DNA of 64,000 nt from Nostoc sp. XA010 (GTDB taxonomy: Bacteria; Cyanobacteriota; Cyanobacteriia; Cyanobacteriales; Nostocaceae): positions 186,001 through 250,000 of the forward strand of contig NZ_JAIVFX010000002.1 in the NCBI RefSeq assembly GCF_020829625.1, in the 5' to 3' direction. The notes under the pieces are model-generated. The model was not told where the DNA came from. It searched no databases and worked only from the letters and a program-made list of their open reading frames with translations. The translations under genes were made by a program, and so were the position numbers. The number at the start of each line of letters is the position of its first letter. The stretch's first letter is position 1. Positions 52,143-59,637 of the stretch are shown here, piece by piece.

Positions 52143-52874
52143 ATGAAAGCCGATAGTAAGCCAAACTATACAATTTTAGAAGTTCAAGAACTTGATGTTA
52201 ATTATGGCGGTATCCAAGCTCTGAAAAAAATTAATTTAATTATTCAAAAAGGCGAGGTGGTTACTCTAATTGGTGCTAATGGTGCTGGTAAAACTACCAC
52301 ACTCCGCGCCATATCTAAAGTAGTTAATCCTAAGAGTGGCGTAATTATCTATAATGGACATAATATTAACCGCCGCCAAACTCACGAAGTTGTACAACTT
52401 GGCATCGCCCATTGTCCTGAAGGACGCAGAGTATTAGCGCGGCAGACAGTATTTGATAATTTGCTTTTGGGTGCTTATATTCGCTCCAATCAAGCTGAGA
52501 TAAAAGCAGATATTCAGCGCCAATTTGAGCTATTTCCGCGCTTGTCACAAAGACGCAATCAACTAGCAGGAACCCTCAGTGGTGGTGAACAACAAATGTT
52601 AGCGATCGCTCGTGCTGTCATGAGTAAACCACAACTATTACTTTTAGATGAGCCTAGCTTAGGTTTAGCACCTGCGATCGTCCGAGAAATCTTCTCTATT
52701 ATTGAAAATCTCCGGGCTACAGGCGTGACTATTCTGTTAGTTGAACAAAATGCTAATCTGGCATTACAAATTGCTGATCGCGGTTATGTTTTAGAAGCTG
52801 GTTCTATAACTTTAACGGGTGCTGCATCAGAATTGATTAGTGATGAGCGAGTTAAAAAAGCTTATTTAGGGTAA
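52143..52874 (+). CDS. livF: branched-chain amino-acid ABC transporter, LivF-type ATPase
   Basis: 243 residues. Walker A LIGANGAGKTTTLRAI, the LivF-specific IAHCPEGRRVLARQTVFDNL, then LLGAYIRS, signature GTLSGGEQQMLAIARAVMSK, Walker B LLLLDEPSLGLAPAIV and ILLVEQNANLALQIADRGYV. Together with LivG it powers the LivHM pore. It follows the Rpn region and precedes a second Uma2 gene by 33 bases. Confidence 0.93.
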   Translation: MKADSKPNYTILEVQELDVNYGGIQALKKINLIIQKGEVVTLIGANGAGKTTTLRAISKVVNPKSGVIIYNGHNINRRQTHEVVQLGIAHCPEGRRVLARQTVFDNLLLGAYIRSNQAEIKADIQRQFELFPRLSQRRNQLAGTLSGGEQQMLAIARAVMSKPQLLLLDEPSLGLAPAIVREIFSIIENLRATGVTILLVEQNANLALQIADRGYVLEAGSITLTGAASELISDERVKKAYLG

Positions 52875-52907
52875 TTAATTAAATGAAAATTTACCAGGTA
52901 CAAGCAG

Positions 52908-53471
52908 ATGGTAAAATCACCAACTAAACCTCTAACTTTAGAAGAGTTTTTGAAACTACCAGAAACAAAGCCTAGCTCAGAATACATCAACGGTCAAATT
53001 ATTCAAAAGCCAATGCCTCAAGGAAAACATAGTAAATTACAGGGGAAGTTAGTCACAGGTATAAACGAGATAGTTGAAAGTAGAAAGATTGCCTTAGCTT
53101 TCCCAGAACTGCGGTGTACTTTTGGCGGACGTTCAATTGTCCCTGATGTAGCTGTGTTTGCTTGGGAACGGATTCCCTTAGATGAAAGTGGAGAGGTGGC
53201 AAATGTTTTTCACACGTATCCAGACTGGACGATTGAGATTCTTTCGCCAGAACAAAGCCAGACTAAAGTAACCGGAAATATTCTACATTGTTTAAAACAT
53301 GGCAGTCGTTTAGGTTGGTTAATTGATCCAGGCGATCGCTCTGTTTTAGTCTATCCACCAAAGCAGCAACCAGAACTTTTACAAGGAGAACAAGAAATAT
53401 TACCAGTTCCCGATTTGGTTAGCGGTTTTAAGTTAACTGTAGGGCAACTATTTGGATGGTTGAAGTTATAA
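52908..53471 (+). CDS. Uma2 family (DUF820) PD-(D/E)XK endonuclease-like protein
   Basis: 187 residues, different in sequence from the Uma2 at 48245. PLTLEEFLKLPETKPSSEYI, then NGQIIQKPMPQGKHSKLQGK begins the fold; RSIVPDVAVFAWERIP holds the Asp; DWTIEILSPEQSQTKVTGNI, then LHCLKHGSRLGWLIDPGDRS is the core with Glu and Lys. This is the more widespread Uma2 subtype. It lies 33 bases after livF on the same strand, so it closes the transporter cluster. Confidence 0.9.
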   Translation: MVKSPTKPLTLEEFLKLPETKPSSEYINGQIIQKPMPQGKHSKLQGKLVTGINEIVESRKIALAFPELRCTFGGRSIVPDVAVFAWERIPLDESGEVANVFHTYPDWTIEILSPEQSQTKVTGNILHCLKHGSRLGWLIDPGDRSVLVYPPKQQPELLQGEQEILPVPDLVSGFKLTVGQLFGWLKL

Positions 53472-53629
53472 GCAATTGTATAAGTTCCTATATAGCTTTG
53501 GGATACCAAAGGGATAGCTACAATAACGCTATCTTGCTACCAGACTATAGACGCTTGACCAGTATTACCTGGTAACAATTCCTTTGTTGATAAGATTGTT
53601 ACTAGTGGAGTTTGTCACCTGAAAAGCTT

Positions 53630-53977
53630 ATGTCATTTACAGATAGATTTAACCAACTTGCAGCAATTCTTTCTAATGAACTGGGTGTGCAAGCAAAAGA
53701 TATTACTCTTAATACACGGCTTCGGGAAGACCTCAAAATATATGGTGATGATGTTGATGCACTATTTTGTAAAATTGCTGAACAGTTTGGCATAGATTGG
53801 CAGGGGTTTGTTTTTTACCATTACTTCCACGAAGAACCACATTTATTTTCTCTACTTTTTGAATGTTACTATCGCAAACGTCACGGCACACTCAAAACAA
53901 TTACCGTCAGCCATCTACTATCAGTTATTGAGCGTGGAGTTTGGTTTGAACCGTCCCAGTCTGGTACTTACATTTGA
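53630..53977 (+). CDS. DUF1493 family protein (acyl-carrier-like fold)
   Basis: 115 residues from the ATG at 53630; a TTG six codons upstream is possible. The core LREDLKIYGDDVDALFCKIA, then EQFGIDWQGFVFYHYFHEEP, is the DUF1493 signature (DLxIxGDDxxxLxxxxxxxFxVDxxxFxxxxYFxxE). The family resembles acyl carrier proteins in layout (GDD instead of the GxDS), without the phosphopantetheine Ser, so it probably does not carry acyl groups. Role unknown. Confidence 0.75.
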   Translation: MSFTDRFNQLAAILSNELGVQAKDITLNTRLREDLKIYGDDVDALFCKIAEQFGIDWQGFVFYHYFHEEPHLFSLLFECYYRKRHGTLKTITVSHLLSVIERGVWFEPSQSGTYI

Positions 53978-54144
53978 GTTCTTTACACAATCTCAACTAA
54001 TTTCTACTTATAACTTTTCCTAATAGTTAGTATTATTAAAAATTATTACAATTTTGTCATAATATATGAATATTTATAGCCCTCCTTGCAGATATCTATA
54101 TATTTGTTTAGCGGCGAATTCTATTCACCGGAATAATTAAACCC

Positions 54145-54792
54145 ATGAGTCAAATAGTCTGGATAGCAAGACACGCTAACCGCCTCGACTTCGTAAACCC
54201 CGATTGGTTTCTCACCGCCGAACGACGCTACGATCCACCCTTGTCTGATGATGGTATGGTGCAGGCACAACAACTAGCTAAACGATTAAAGGGAGAAAAG
54301 ATTACCCATATTTTCGCATCTCCTTTCCTGCGAACTGTACAGACGGCAAACGCAGTTGCAGAAATGCTCAACTTGCCGATCAAATTGGAAACAGGCTTGA
54401 GTGAATGGCTAAATCCAGTTTGGATGACAGAAGAACCCGAAAGACTCTCAACTCCAGGATTAGCAGAGTTATTCCCCAGAATTGACACCAGCTACACTTC
54501 GCGCATCGCCGCCAAATATCCTGAAACTCACGAAAAAGTGCGAGAACGTTCTGGGCAAACTGCGAGATGTTTAGCTACTGAGTTCTTCCCAGAAGATATC
54601 CTGCTAATAGCACACGGCGCATCGGTTTTAGGGGGAGCAATGGGGTTAGTGGGGGAAATTGCCAAAACAGAAGTCAAGGCTTCTTTATGTTCCCTAGTGA
54701 AAGTGGTACGCGAAGATCCAGAATGGTTATTAGAACTAAAAGGAGATACTTCCCATTTAACCCACATAGAAGAAGTTATTCGATTTGCTTAA
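54145..54792 (+). CDS. histidine phosphatase superfamily protein
   Basis: 215 residues. The catalytic His is in VWIARHANRLDF (RHA rather than RHG), the Arg in ASPFLRTVQTANAVAEML, a Glu in LETGLSEWLNP and the second His in LLIAHGASVLGG, so the four-residue site is complete. The insert VWMTEEPERLSTPGLAELFP sets it apart from phosphoglycerate mutase. Likely a small-molecule or protein phosphatase. It precedes glucokinase by 84 bases on the same strand. Confidence 0.85.
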   Translation: MSQIVWIARHANRLDFVNPDWFLTAERRYDPPLSDDGMVQAQQLAKRLKGEKITHIFASPFLRTVQTANAVAEMLNLPIKLETGLSEWLNPVWMTEEPERLSTPGLAELFPRIDTSYTSRIAAKYPETHEKVRERSGQTARCLATEFFPEDILLIAHGASVLGGAMGLVGEIAKTEVKASLCSLVKVVREDPEWLLELKGDTSHLTHIEEVIRFA

Positions 54793-54876
54793 ACCTCTGA
54801 TAGAGATTTGCGTTCATGACTTCTGCTAGGTTGGGTATATCTTACAAAAAAGTAATTTAATTCACTAATAAATTCT

Positions 54877-55902
54877 ATGACTTTGTTACTAGCAGGAGAC
54901 ATCGGCGGTACGAAAACTATTCTGCAATTGGTTGAAAAATCAGACTCACCAGCAATACATACTATTTATCAGGAAAGTTACCACAGTGCCGATTTTCCTG
55001 ATTTAGTACCAATAGTGCAAAAGTTTTTGGCCAAAGCTAACACGCCAGTACCAGAAAAGGCTTGTTTTGCGATCGCAGGCCCCATTGTCAAAAATACTGC
55101 CAAACTGACCAATTTAGCCTGGTTCCTAGATACCGAACGTTTAGAAGAAGAATTGGGTATCCCACATATTTCTTTGATTAACGACTTCGCCGCCGTTGGC
55201 TATGGCATTTCAGGTTTACAACAAGAAGACTTGCACACCTTGCAAGTTGGCAAACCTCAACCCGAAACCCCCATTGCAATTATTGGTGCAGGTACTGGTT
55301 TAGGGCAAGGATTTTTAATTAAACAAGGAAAAGACTATCAAGTTTTTCCCTCAGAAGGTGGACACGCTGACTTTGCCCCTCGAAACGAGATCGAGTTTCA
55401 ACTCTTGAGATACCTGTTAGGTAAACATGATATCCAGCGCGTTTCTGTGGAACGCGTGGTTTCTGGAATGGGAATTGTGGCAATTTACCAGTTTTTGCGC
55501 GATCGCAAATTTGCCGCCGAATCACCAGATATTGCCCAAGTCGTCAGAACTTGGGAACAAGAAGCGGGACAGGAAGAGAAAAGTGTCGATCCTGGTGCTG
55601 TTATTGGTACAGCTGCACTAGAAAAACGCGATCGCCTGTGTGAACAAACTTTGCAATTATTTATAGAGGCTTACGGTACAGAAGCTGGCAATCTTGCCCT
55701 TAAACTCTTACCTTACGGTGGCTTATATATTGCTGGTGGAATTGCGCCCAAAATCCTGCCCTTAATTGAAAACAACGGTTTCTTATTAAATTTCACCCAA
55801 AAAGGCAGGATGCGCCGCCTCCTTGAAGAGATCCCCGTGTATGTTATCCTCAACCCGCAAGTGGGGCTAATAGGTGCTGCTTTATGTGCTGCTAGGTTAT
55901 AA
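54877..55902 (+). CDS. glk: glucokinase
   Basis: 341 residues. MTLLLAGDIGGTKTILQLVE is the phosphate-1 loop of ROK/hexokinase-type glucokinases (Glk family), CFAIAGPIVKNTAKLTNLAW, then FLDTERL holds the sugar loop, LINDFAAVGYGISGL the catalytic Asp, IIGAGTGLGQGFLIKQG the phosphate-2 loop and YGGLYIAGGIAPKIL the adenosine loop. It makes glucose-6-phosphate from free glucose with ATP, needed for mixotrophic growth and for glucose released from storage sugars. Cyanobacterial Glk has this length. The next gene starts 45 bases later on the same strand. Confidence 0.93.
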   Translation: MTLLLAGDIGGTKTILQLVEKSDSPAIHTIYQESYHSADFPDLVPIVQKFLAKANTPVPEKACFAIAGPIVKNTAKLTNLAWFLDTERLEEELGIPHISLINDFAAVGYGISGLQQEDLHTLQVGKPQPETPIAIIGAGTGLGQGFLIKQGKDYQVFPSEGGHADFAPRNEIEFQLLRYLLGKHDIQRVSVERVVSGMGIVAIYQFLRDRKFAAESPDIAQVVRTWEQEAGQEEKSVDPGAVIGTAALEKRDRLCEQTLQLFIEAYGTEAGNLALKLLPYGGLYIAGGIAPKILPLIENNGFLLNFTQKGRMRRLLEEIPVYVILNPQVGLIGAALCAARL

Positions 55903-55947
55903 CAGCTAGCATCATCAGTGAGATCAGCATCTCGAAAGGCAAAAAAT

Positions 55948-56559
55948 ATGACAATTAAAAGTCTGTTGCCACTAATCGCCGCCACACTCGTCTGTGGTGG
56001 CTCTGTTTTTGTGGAAGCGCGTCAACCTAAGCCTCCGGCGGCTGTTGTCAAACCAAAGGTTTCTCAACCCGTGCAGCCACAATGGAAGTTATACACTGCT
56101 CTAGATGGACGCTTTAGTATTTTGATGCCGGGAAACCCCAACAGAAATACTCAATACCAAAAAACTTACATGGGGGAAATTACCTTACAAATATTTGCCG
56201 CTCAACCACCAAAACAGCAAGTAGCATACATAGTTGCTTACAATGATTTTCCTTATAGTTATGGTCAAATAACTGACCCCCAAGCTTTACTTAATAATGC
56301 ACGGGATATGGCTTTAAAGACTACGAAAAGCAATTTAATTAGTCAAAGGAATATTCGTAGTTCTAATAATCATCCTGGCAAAGAAATTGAGTATATTAAT
56401 TCCGGAGGGAAAATTACTAGAAGTAGAATGTATGTTGCTGAAGGAAGGTTATATCAAGTAATGGCAATAACTACAAAAAAACAGCAAAAGACATTAGCTA
56501 AAACCATTACGGGATATTTAAATTCTTTCCATGTAGTTTTGAAAAAGCCAAATAACTAA
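55948..56559 (+). CDS. secreted PsbP/DUF1795-like protein
   Basis: 203 residues from the ATG at 55948; a GTG start at 55918 would spoil the signal peptide. MTIKSLLPLIAATLVCGGSV, then FVEA, is a signal peptide. A Pro/Lys/Val-rich spacer is followed by WKLYTALDGRFSILMPGNPN and alternating strands (ITLQIFAAQPPKQQVAYIVA) that fit the PsbP-like/DUF1795 alpha-beta fold found in lumenal and periplasmic proteins. It ends with GYLNSFHVVLKKP. Function unknown; it follows glk closely and may share its transcript. Confidence 0.75.
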   Translation: MTIKSLLPLIAATLVCGGSVFVEARQPKPPAAVVKPKVSQPVQPQWKLYTALDGRFSILMPGNPNRNTQYQKTYMGEITLQIFAAQPPKQQVAYIVAYNDFPYSYGQITDPQALLNNARDMALKTTKSNLISQRNIRSSNNHPGKEIEYINSGGKITRSRMYVAEGRLYQVMAITTKKQQKTLAKTITGYLNSFHVVLKKPNN

Positions 56560-57089
56560 AACCTATACTATATTAGCCTTGCAATCAATTATGTGGCTAA
56601 TATAGCGCTTTTTATTTGTATGCGATATACTTTGACCTCACTTCCATTCTTCAATACCTCTTTCCTAAAAGGCTATGGTGGTGTAAAAAGTAGAATTTAT
56701 CCCCCTTTTTCCCCCTTGGAAAGCTACGGTTACACACAAGTCTTGCCGCAGCCATATCATTAATAAATCTCGCACTGCGTTTCTATCCCGCCTTGAAATG
56801 AATTCCGAGTCTCATAGCTGAAGTCCTGAACTTCAGTTCTGGGCAGGATGTCGGGGAGTGTGACAGTTTCACTCTGACAAACCGGATAAAAATTTTGGAT
56901 TGTCACTAACAATATTTTTCCATTAACTCCAAACTTCTAACTGCTAAATTCTGCTGTATTTTTAATTATTTAATTTTAGATTATACAACTTATACGCTAC
57001 TCAACCGCTTATTAAAACATGATTTCTAACACTAGGATGTTATGCTAATAATCATTCATGACCAAATTAAATAAAACCAAGTGAAATAA
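56560..57089. other. gene-free spacer
   Basis: About 530 bases. A CTGAAGT/ACTTCAG hairpin is at 56818-56836. Poly-C/T patches near 56700-56720 resemble degraded heptamers. No coding frame. Confidence 0.45.
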
Positions 57090-57484
57090 ATGGCTAACAC
57101 TACTGATACTACCGTTACTTCTGGTTCTTTTAGCACCCTAGTTGATGCAATCAAGGCTGCCAATTTGATAGATACTCTCAAAGGTGTTGACTCATTTATT
57201 GCCTCTGCATCCACAAATCAAGCTTTTGCAAAGCTTCCAGCAGATACTGTAGATACATTGCTTAAGAATATTAATAAGCTCCAGGAACTCCTGACTTATC
57301 ATATTGTTTCCGGCAAGGTGATGCCCATAAAGCCGATTGAAGGTTCAAGTTTGAAAATTGACCCTTTTCATAGTTTCAATGCAGATTATAAGCAACAGCC
57401 TCAAAATCCGATGCTGTTGATGATAACCGTGTCATCCACATCATTGTTGATTCCTCAATGAATAAATGTATAGATAGTGAATAA
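57090..57484 (+). pseudogene. fasciclin-domain protein, frameshifted
   Basis: The first 100 codons read TTVTSGSFSTLVDAIKAANL, then IDTLKGVDSFIASAS and TVDTLLKNINKLQELLTYHI, then VSGKVM, which is the fasciclin (FAS1) domain up to its H2 box. The frame then drifts (KQQPQNPMLLMITVS, stop at 57461). From 57401 the +2 frame reads SDAVDDNRVIHIIVDSSMNK to a stop at 57484, the expected FAS1 end (xADxxxxNGVIHxID). A one-base indel (or equivalent) around 57385-57405 would restore it. FAS1 proteins are secreted adhesins, but no signal peptide is seen. Confidence 0.75.
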
Positions 57485-57559
57485 CGTGTGTAAGCTAGAA
57501 ACTATCTATAGTCAATAATCAACAATATAGCTAAATTGATTTAACAATTTACTTTGAAA

Positions 57560-57787
57560 ATGAAATATTTTTTAACAAGTCCAACTCATTTGATTACTGG
57601 TTGCAGGCAAAATCATATATCTACAAAAATAAATCAGTTTATGAAGGGCAAATATGCTTGTATTTACTGTTCAAATGCTTTACTCCGTCACATCAATTCG
57701 CGAGGAGTTTACTGGCGTTGTAGCAGCTGCTATCAGGAAATGCTAATCAGTTACTACTCGATTGCCTGCATAGCAATTGTGAAGTGA
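57560..57787 (+). CDS. small zinc-ribbon-like protein
   Basis: 75 residues from the ATG at 57560; an internal ATG at 57641 (MKGKYACIYCSNALL) may be the true start. The conserved part is KYACIYCSNALLRHINSRGV, then YWRCSSCYQEM, with CxxC and CxxC, a rubredoxin-like zinc ribbon. I recall close relatives of this short pattern next to regulators in other cyanobacteria. Its stop overlaps the start of the receiver gene (GTGA), so the two are coupled. Confidence 0.65.
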   Translation: MKYFLTSPTHLITGCRQNHISTKINQFMKGKYACIYCSNALLRHINSRGVYWRCSSCYQEMLISYYSIACIAIVK

Positions 57788-58362
57788 CGGCTGCTAGTAG
57801 GCAGGAAATTGAAGCCACTTTATTGTTGCCTCAGTGCAATTTCACATCTCTACTTATTCATTTTTCAACCCACTTTGCACTTAGAGCTTTAATGGCAGGT
57901 CTTGTTATGAATTTAATCAATGGCTTTTGCTTGGCAGATGGGATACTTAAAGGTGTAGAAGTACTCGTTGTAGACAACGATCGCGATAGTAGAGATTTGT
58001 ACGCCCTTTTACTGGAAGACTTGAGCGCAAATGTCATTACCACAGGTTCGGTAAAAGAAGCTTTAGAAATCCTGAGTTGGTTCACACCCAACATTCTTGT
58101 CTGTGAAATTAGGTTCTTGGGTGAAAGTATTTATACATTGCTAAATACATTGAGTGCTATGCAAGCAGACGATGGAAATCATATTCCAATCATTGTGACT
58201 TCAACATCTACCACAGGTACTTATGACCAAATTCCAGATGTAGAGTTTGAAGAATATTTACTCAAACCATTTGACCTTGACAAATTTGTTTCCATGATTA
58301 TGAATCAAGTACAGCAAGATGTGGGGGAAAAATTTTGCCCCGATGTATTAGTTTTACACTAG
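57784..58362 (+). CDS. receiver-domain protein with Glu at the phosphoacceptor position
   Basis: 192 residues from GTG 57784. The first 55 residues are unassigned; a later start at an ATG (57892 or 57907) is possible. The receiver starts GVEVLVVDNDRDSRDLYALL, then LEDLSANVITTGSVKEALEI. The acidic pair VDNDRD is present, the T/S is in PIIVTSTST and the Lys in YLLKPFDLDKF. At the place of the phosphoaccepting Asp the sequence is PNILVCEIRFLGES, so Asp is replaced by Glu, which mimics phosphorylation in some regulators. There is no output domain. The zinc-ribbon gene upstream overlaps it. Confidence 0.75.
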   Translation: MTAASRQEIEATLLLPQCNFTSLLIHFSTHFALRALMAGLVMNLINGFCLADGILKGVEVLVVDNDRDSRDLYALLLEDLSANVITTGSVKEALEILSWFTPNILVCEIRFLGESIYTLLNTLSAMQADDGNHIPIIVTSTSTTGTYDQIPDVEFEEYLLKPFDLDKFVSMIMNQVQQDVGEKFCPDVLVLH

Positions 58363-58366
58363 TAGA

Positions 58367-59584
58367 CTAAGCACTTCTTAAAGCCACAATCGGGTCGAGT
58401 TTAGCAGCGCGACGTGCAGGAACAACACCAAAGAATAAACCAATACCACCAGAGACACCAACTGCCATAGCAATCGCTGTTGGAGAAAGTGCCGCTTCTA
58501 AGGGAGTCAAGGCTCCCACTAATAGAATGCCACTGACGCCAACCGCAGTCCCAACTAAACCGCCAGCTGCGGAAACTATTACTGCCTCAATGATGAACTG
58601 TAGCAAAATATCTTGCTCAGTTGCCCCAATCGCTTTTCTCAATCCGATTTCTTGAGTGCGTTCGGTGACGGAGACAAGCATAATATTCATGATACCAATG
58701 CCGCCAACAAACAAAGATATGCCAGCGATCGCAGCTAGCATAATTGTCAATGCACCTGTGATTTGACCGACAGTTTGCAAAGCATCCTTTTGAGAACGGA
58801 TAGTAAAGTCATCTTCACCATTAATTTTGTGCCGTAGACGCAACAAATTAGTAATTTGAAACTCTGCTGCATCCACACTCTCTGAATCACGAGCAGCAGT
58901 AACGAGATAATCTAAAGCAATACCATAGGGAGAATTCTTTCCCACAAGTCGGTTTGCTGAAGTCGTGATCGGTATTAAAGCAGCATCATCATAATCTGCT
59001 CCCACACTGGAACCTTTAGCGATTAACGTCCCAATCACTTGAAAACTAGTATTTCCAACTCGCAATTGTTGACCGATGGCGTTACTATTACCGAATAGTT
59101 TTTCTGCCAAGTCTCCACCTAGCACAACAACTTGGTTACTTCGTTTAATGTCTACCTCAGAGAAAAACCTGCCTTTATCAGTTTCAAAATCCCGCACCGA
59201 CAGGAAACTGGGAGTTGTGCCAATGATGTTAACATCGGTATTTCTGTTGCGGTATACAACTACTTGTCTCCTGTTTAACTCTGGCGCAACTCCTACTACT
59301 GTTGGTACTTGAGAGGCGATCGCTTCAGCATCTTGTAACACCAAAGTTTTTGGAACTTCAAAGGAGATACGCTGAGTTTCTCGATTCCCTGGCAGTACAA
59401 ATAGCACATTTGGCCCTAGTGACTCCAGCTGTTTGTTAACGTATCTTTGCCCACCTTCGCCAATACCAATCATGGCAATCACTGAGGCGTTGCCAATAAC
59501 TATACCCAACATAGTGAGGGCGCTACGCAATTTATTTGACAGCAGGGTTTTACCTGCCATTTGAATGCTTTCTAAAAAATTCAT
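58367..59584 (-). CDS. MacB-like ABC transporter permease (FtsX domain)
   Basis: 405 residues with the typical MacB layout: KTLLSNKLRSALTMLGIVIG (first helix after KxR), a periplasmic domain of about 230 residues, then three helices near the C-terminus (MLAAIAGISLFVGGIGIMNI, MLVSVTERTQEIGLRKAIGA, the FtsX signature) and ending RRAAKLDPIVALR. The related adaptor gene lies 53 bases upstream, and the ATPase is divergent at 62032. Together they make a MacAB-like exporter for peptides, lipids or heterocyst glycolipids (DevBCA type); which one is not fixed by sequence. Confidence 0.9.
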   Translation of the reverse strand: MNFLESIQMAGKTLLSNKLRSALTMLGIVIGNASVIAMIGIGEGGQRYVNKQLESLGPNVLFVLPGNRETQRISFEVPKTLVLQDAEAIASQVPTVVGVAPELNRRQVVVYRNRNTDVNIIGTTPSFLSVRDFETDKGRFFSEVDIKRSNQVVVLGGDLAEKLFGNSNAIGQQLRVGNTSFQVIGTLIAKGSSVGADYDDAALIPITTSANRLVGKNSPYGIALDYLVTAARDSESVDAAEFQITNLLRLRHKINGEDDFTIRSQKDALQTVGQITGALTIMLAAIAGISLFVGGIGIMNIMLVSVTERTQEIGLRKAIGATEQDILLQFIIEAVIVSAAGGLVGTAVGVSGILLVGALTPLEAALSPTAIAMAVGVSGGIGLFFGVVPARRAAKLDPIVALRSA

Positions 59585-59595
59585 CTCTTAAAAAT

Positions 59596-59637
59596 TACGA
59601 ATTACGTTAGCGTAGCGGTAGCGACGTAGGAGCGTCA
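59596..59637. repeat. palindromic repeat filling the adaptor/permease spacer
   Basis: The 53-base spacer has AATTACGAATTACG next to GTTAGCGTAGCGGTAGCGAC, then GTAGGAGCGTC, with repeated CGTAGCG and TAGCG units. It separates the two exporter genes on one transcript. Confidence 0.5.

Noticed and set aside
46030-52874. Urea transporter UrtABCDE as identity of the ABC cluster
   Set aside because: The binding protein is a LivJ/K-type lipoprotein with LLTGC, and ATPase motifs (PHQIAALGIARTFQNIRLFG, CPEGRRVLARQTVFDNL) fit LivG/LivF; no urease gene is near.
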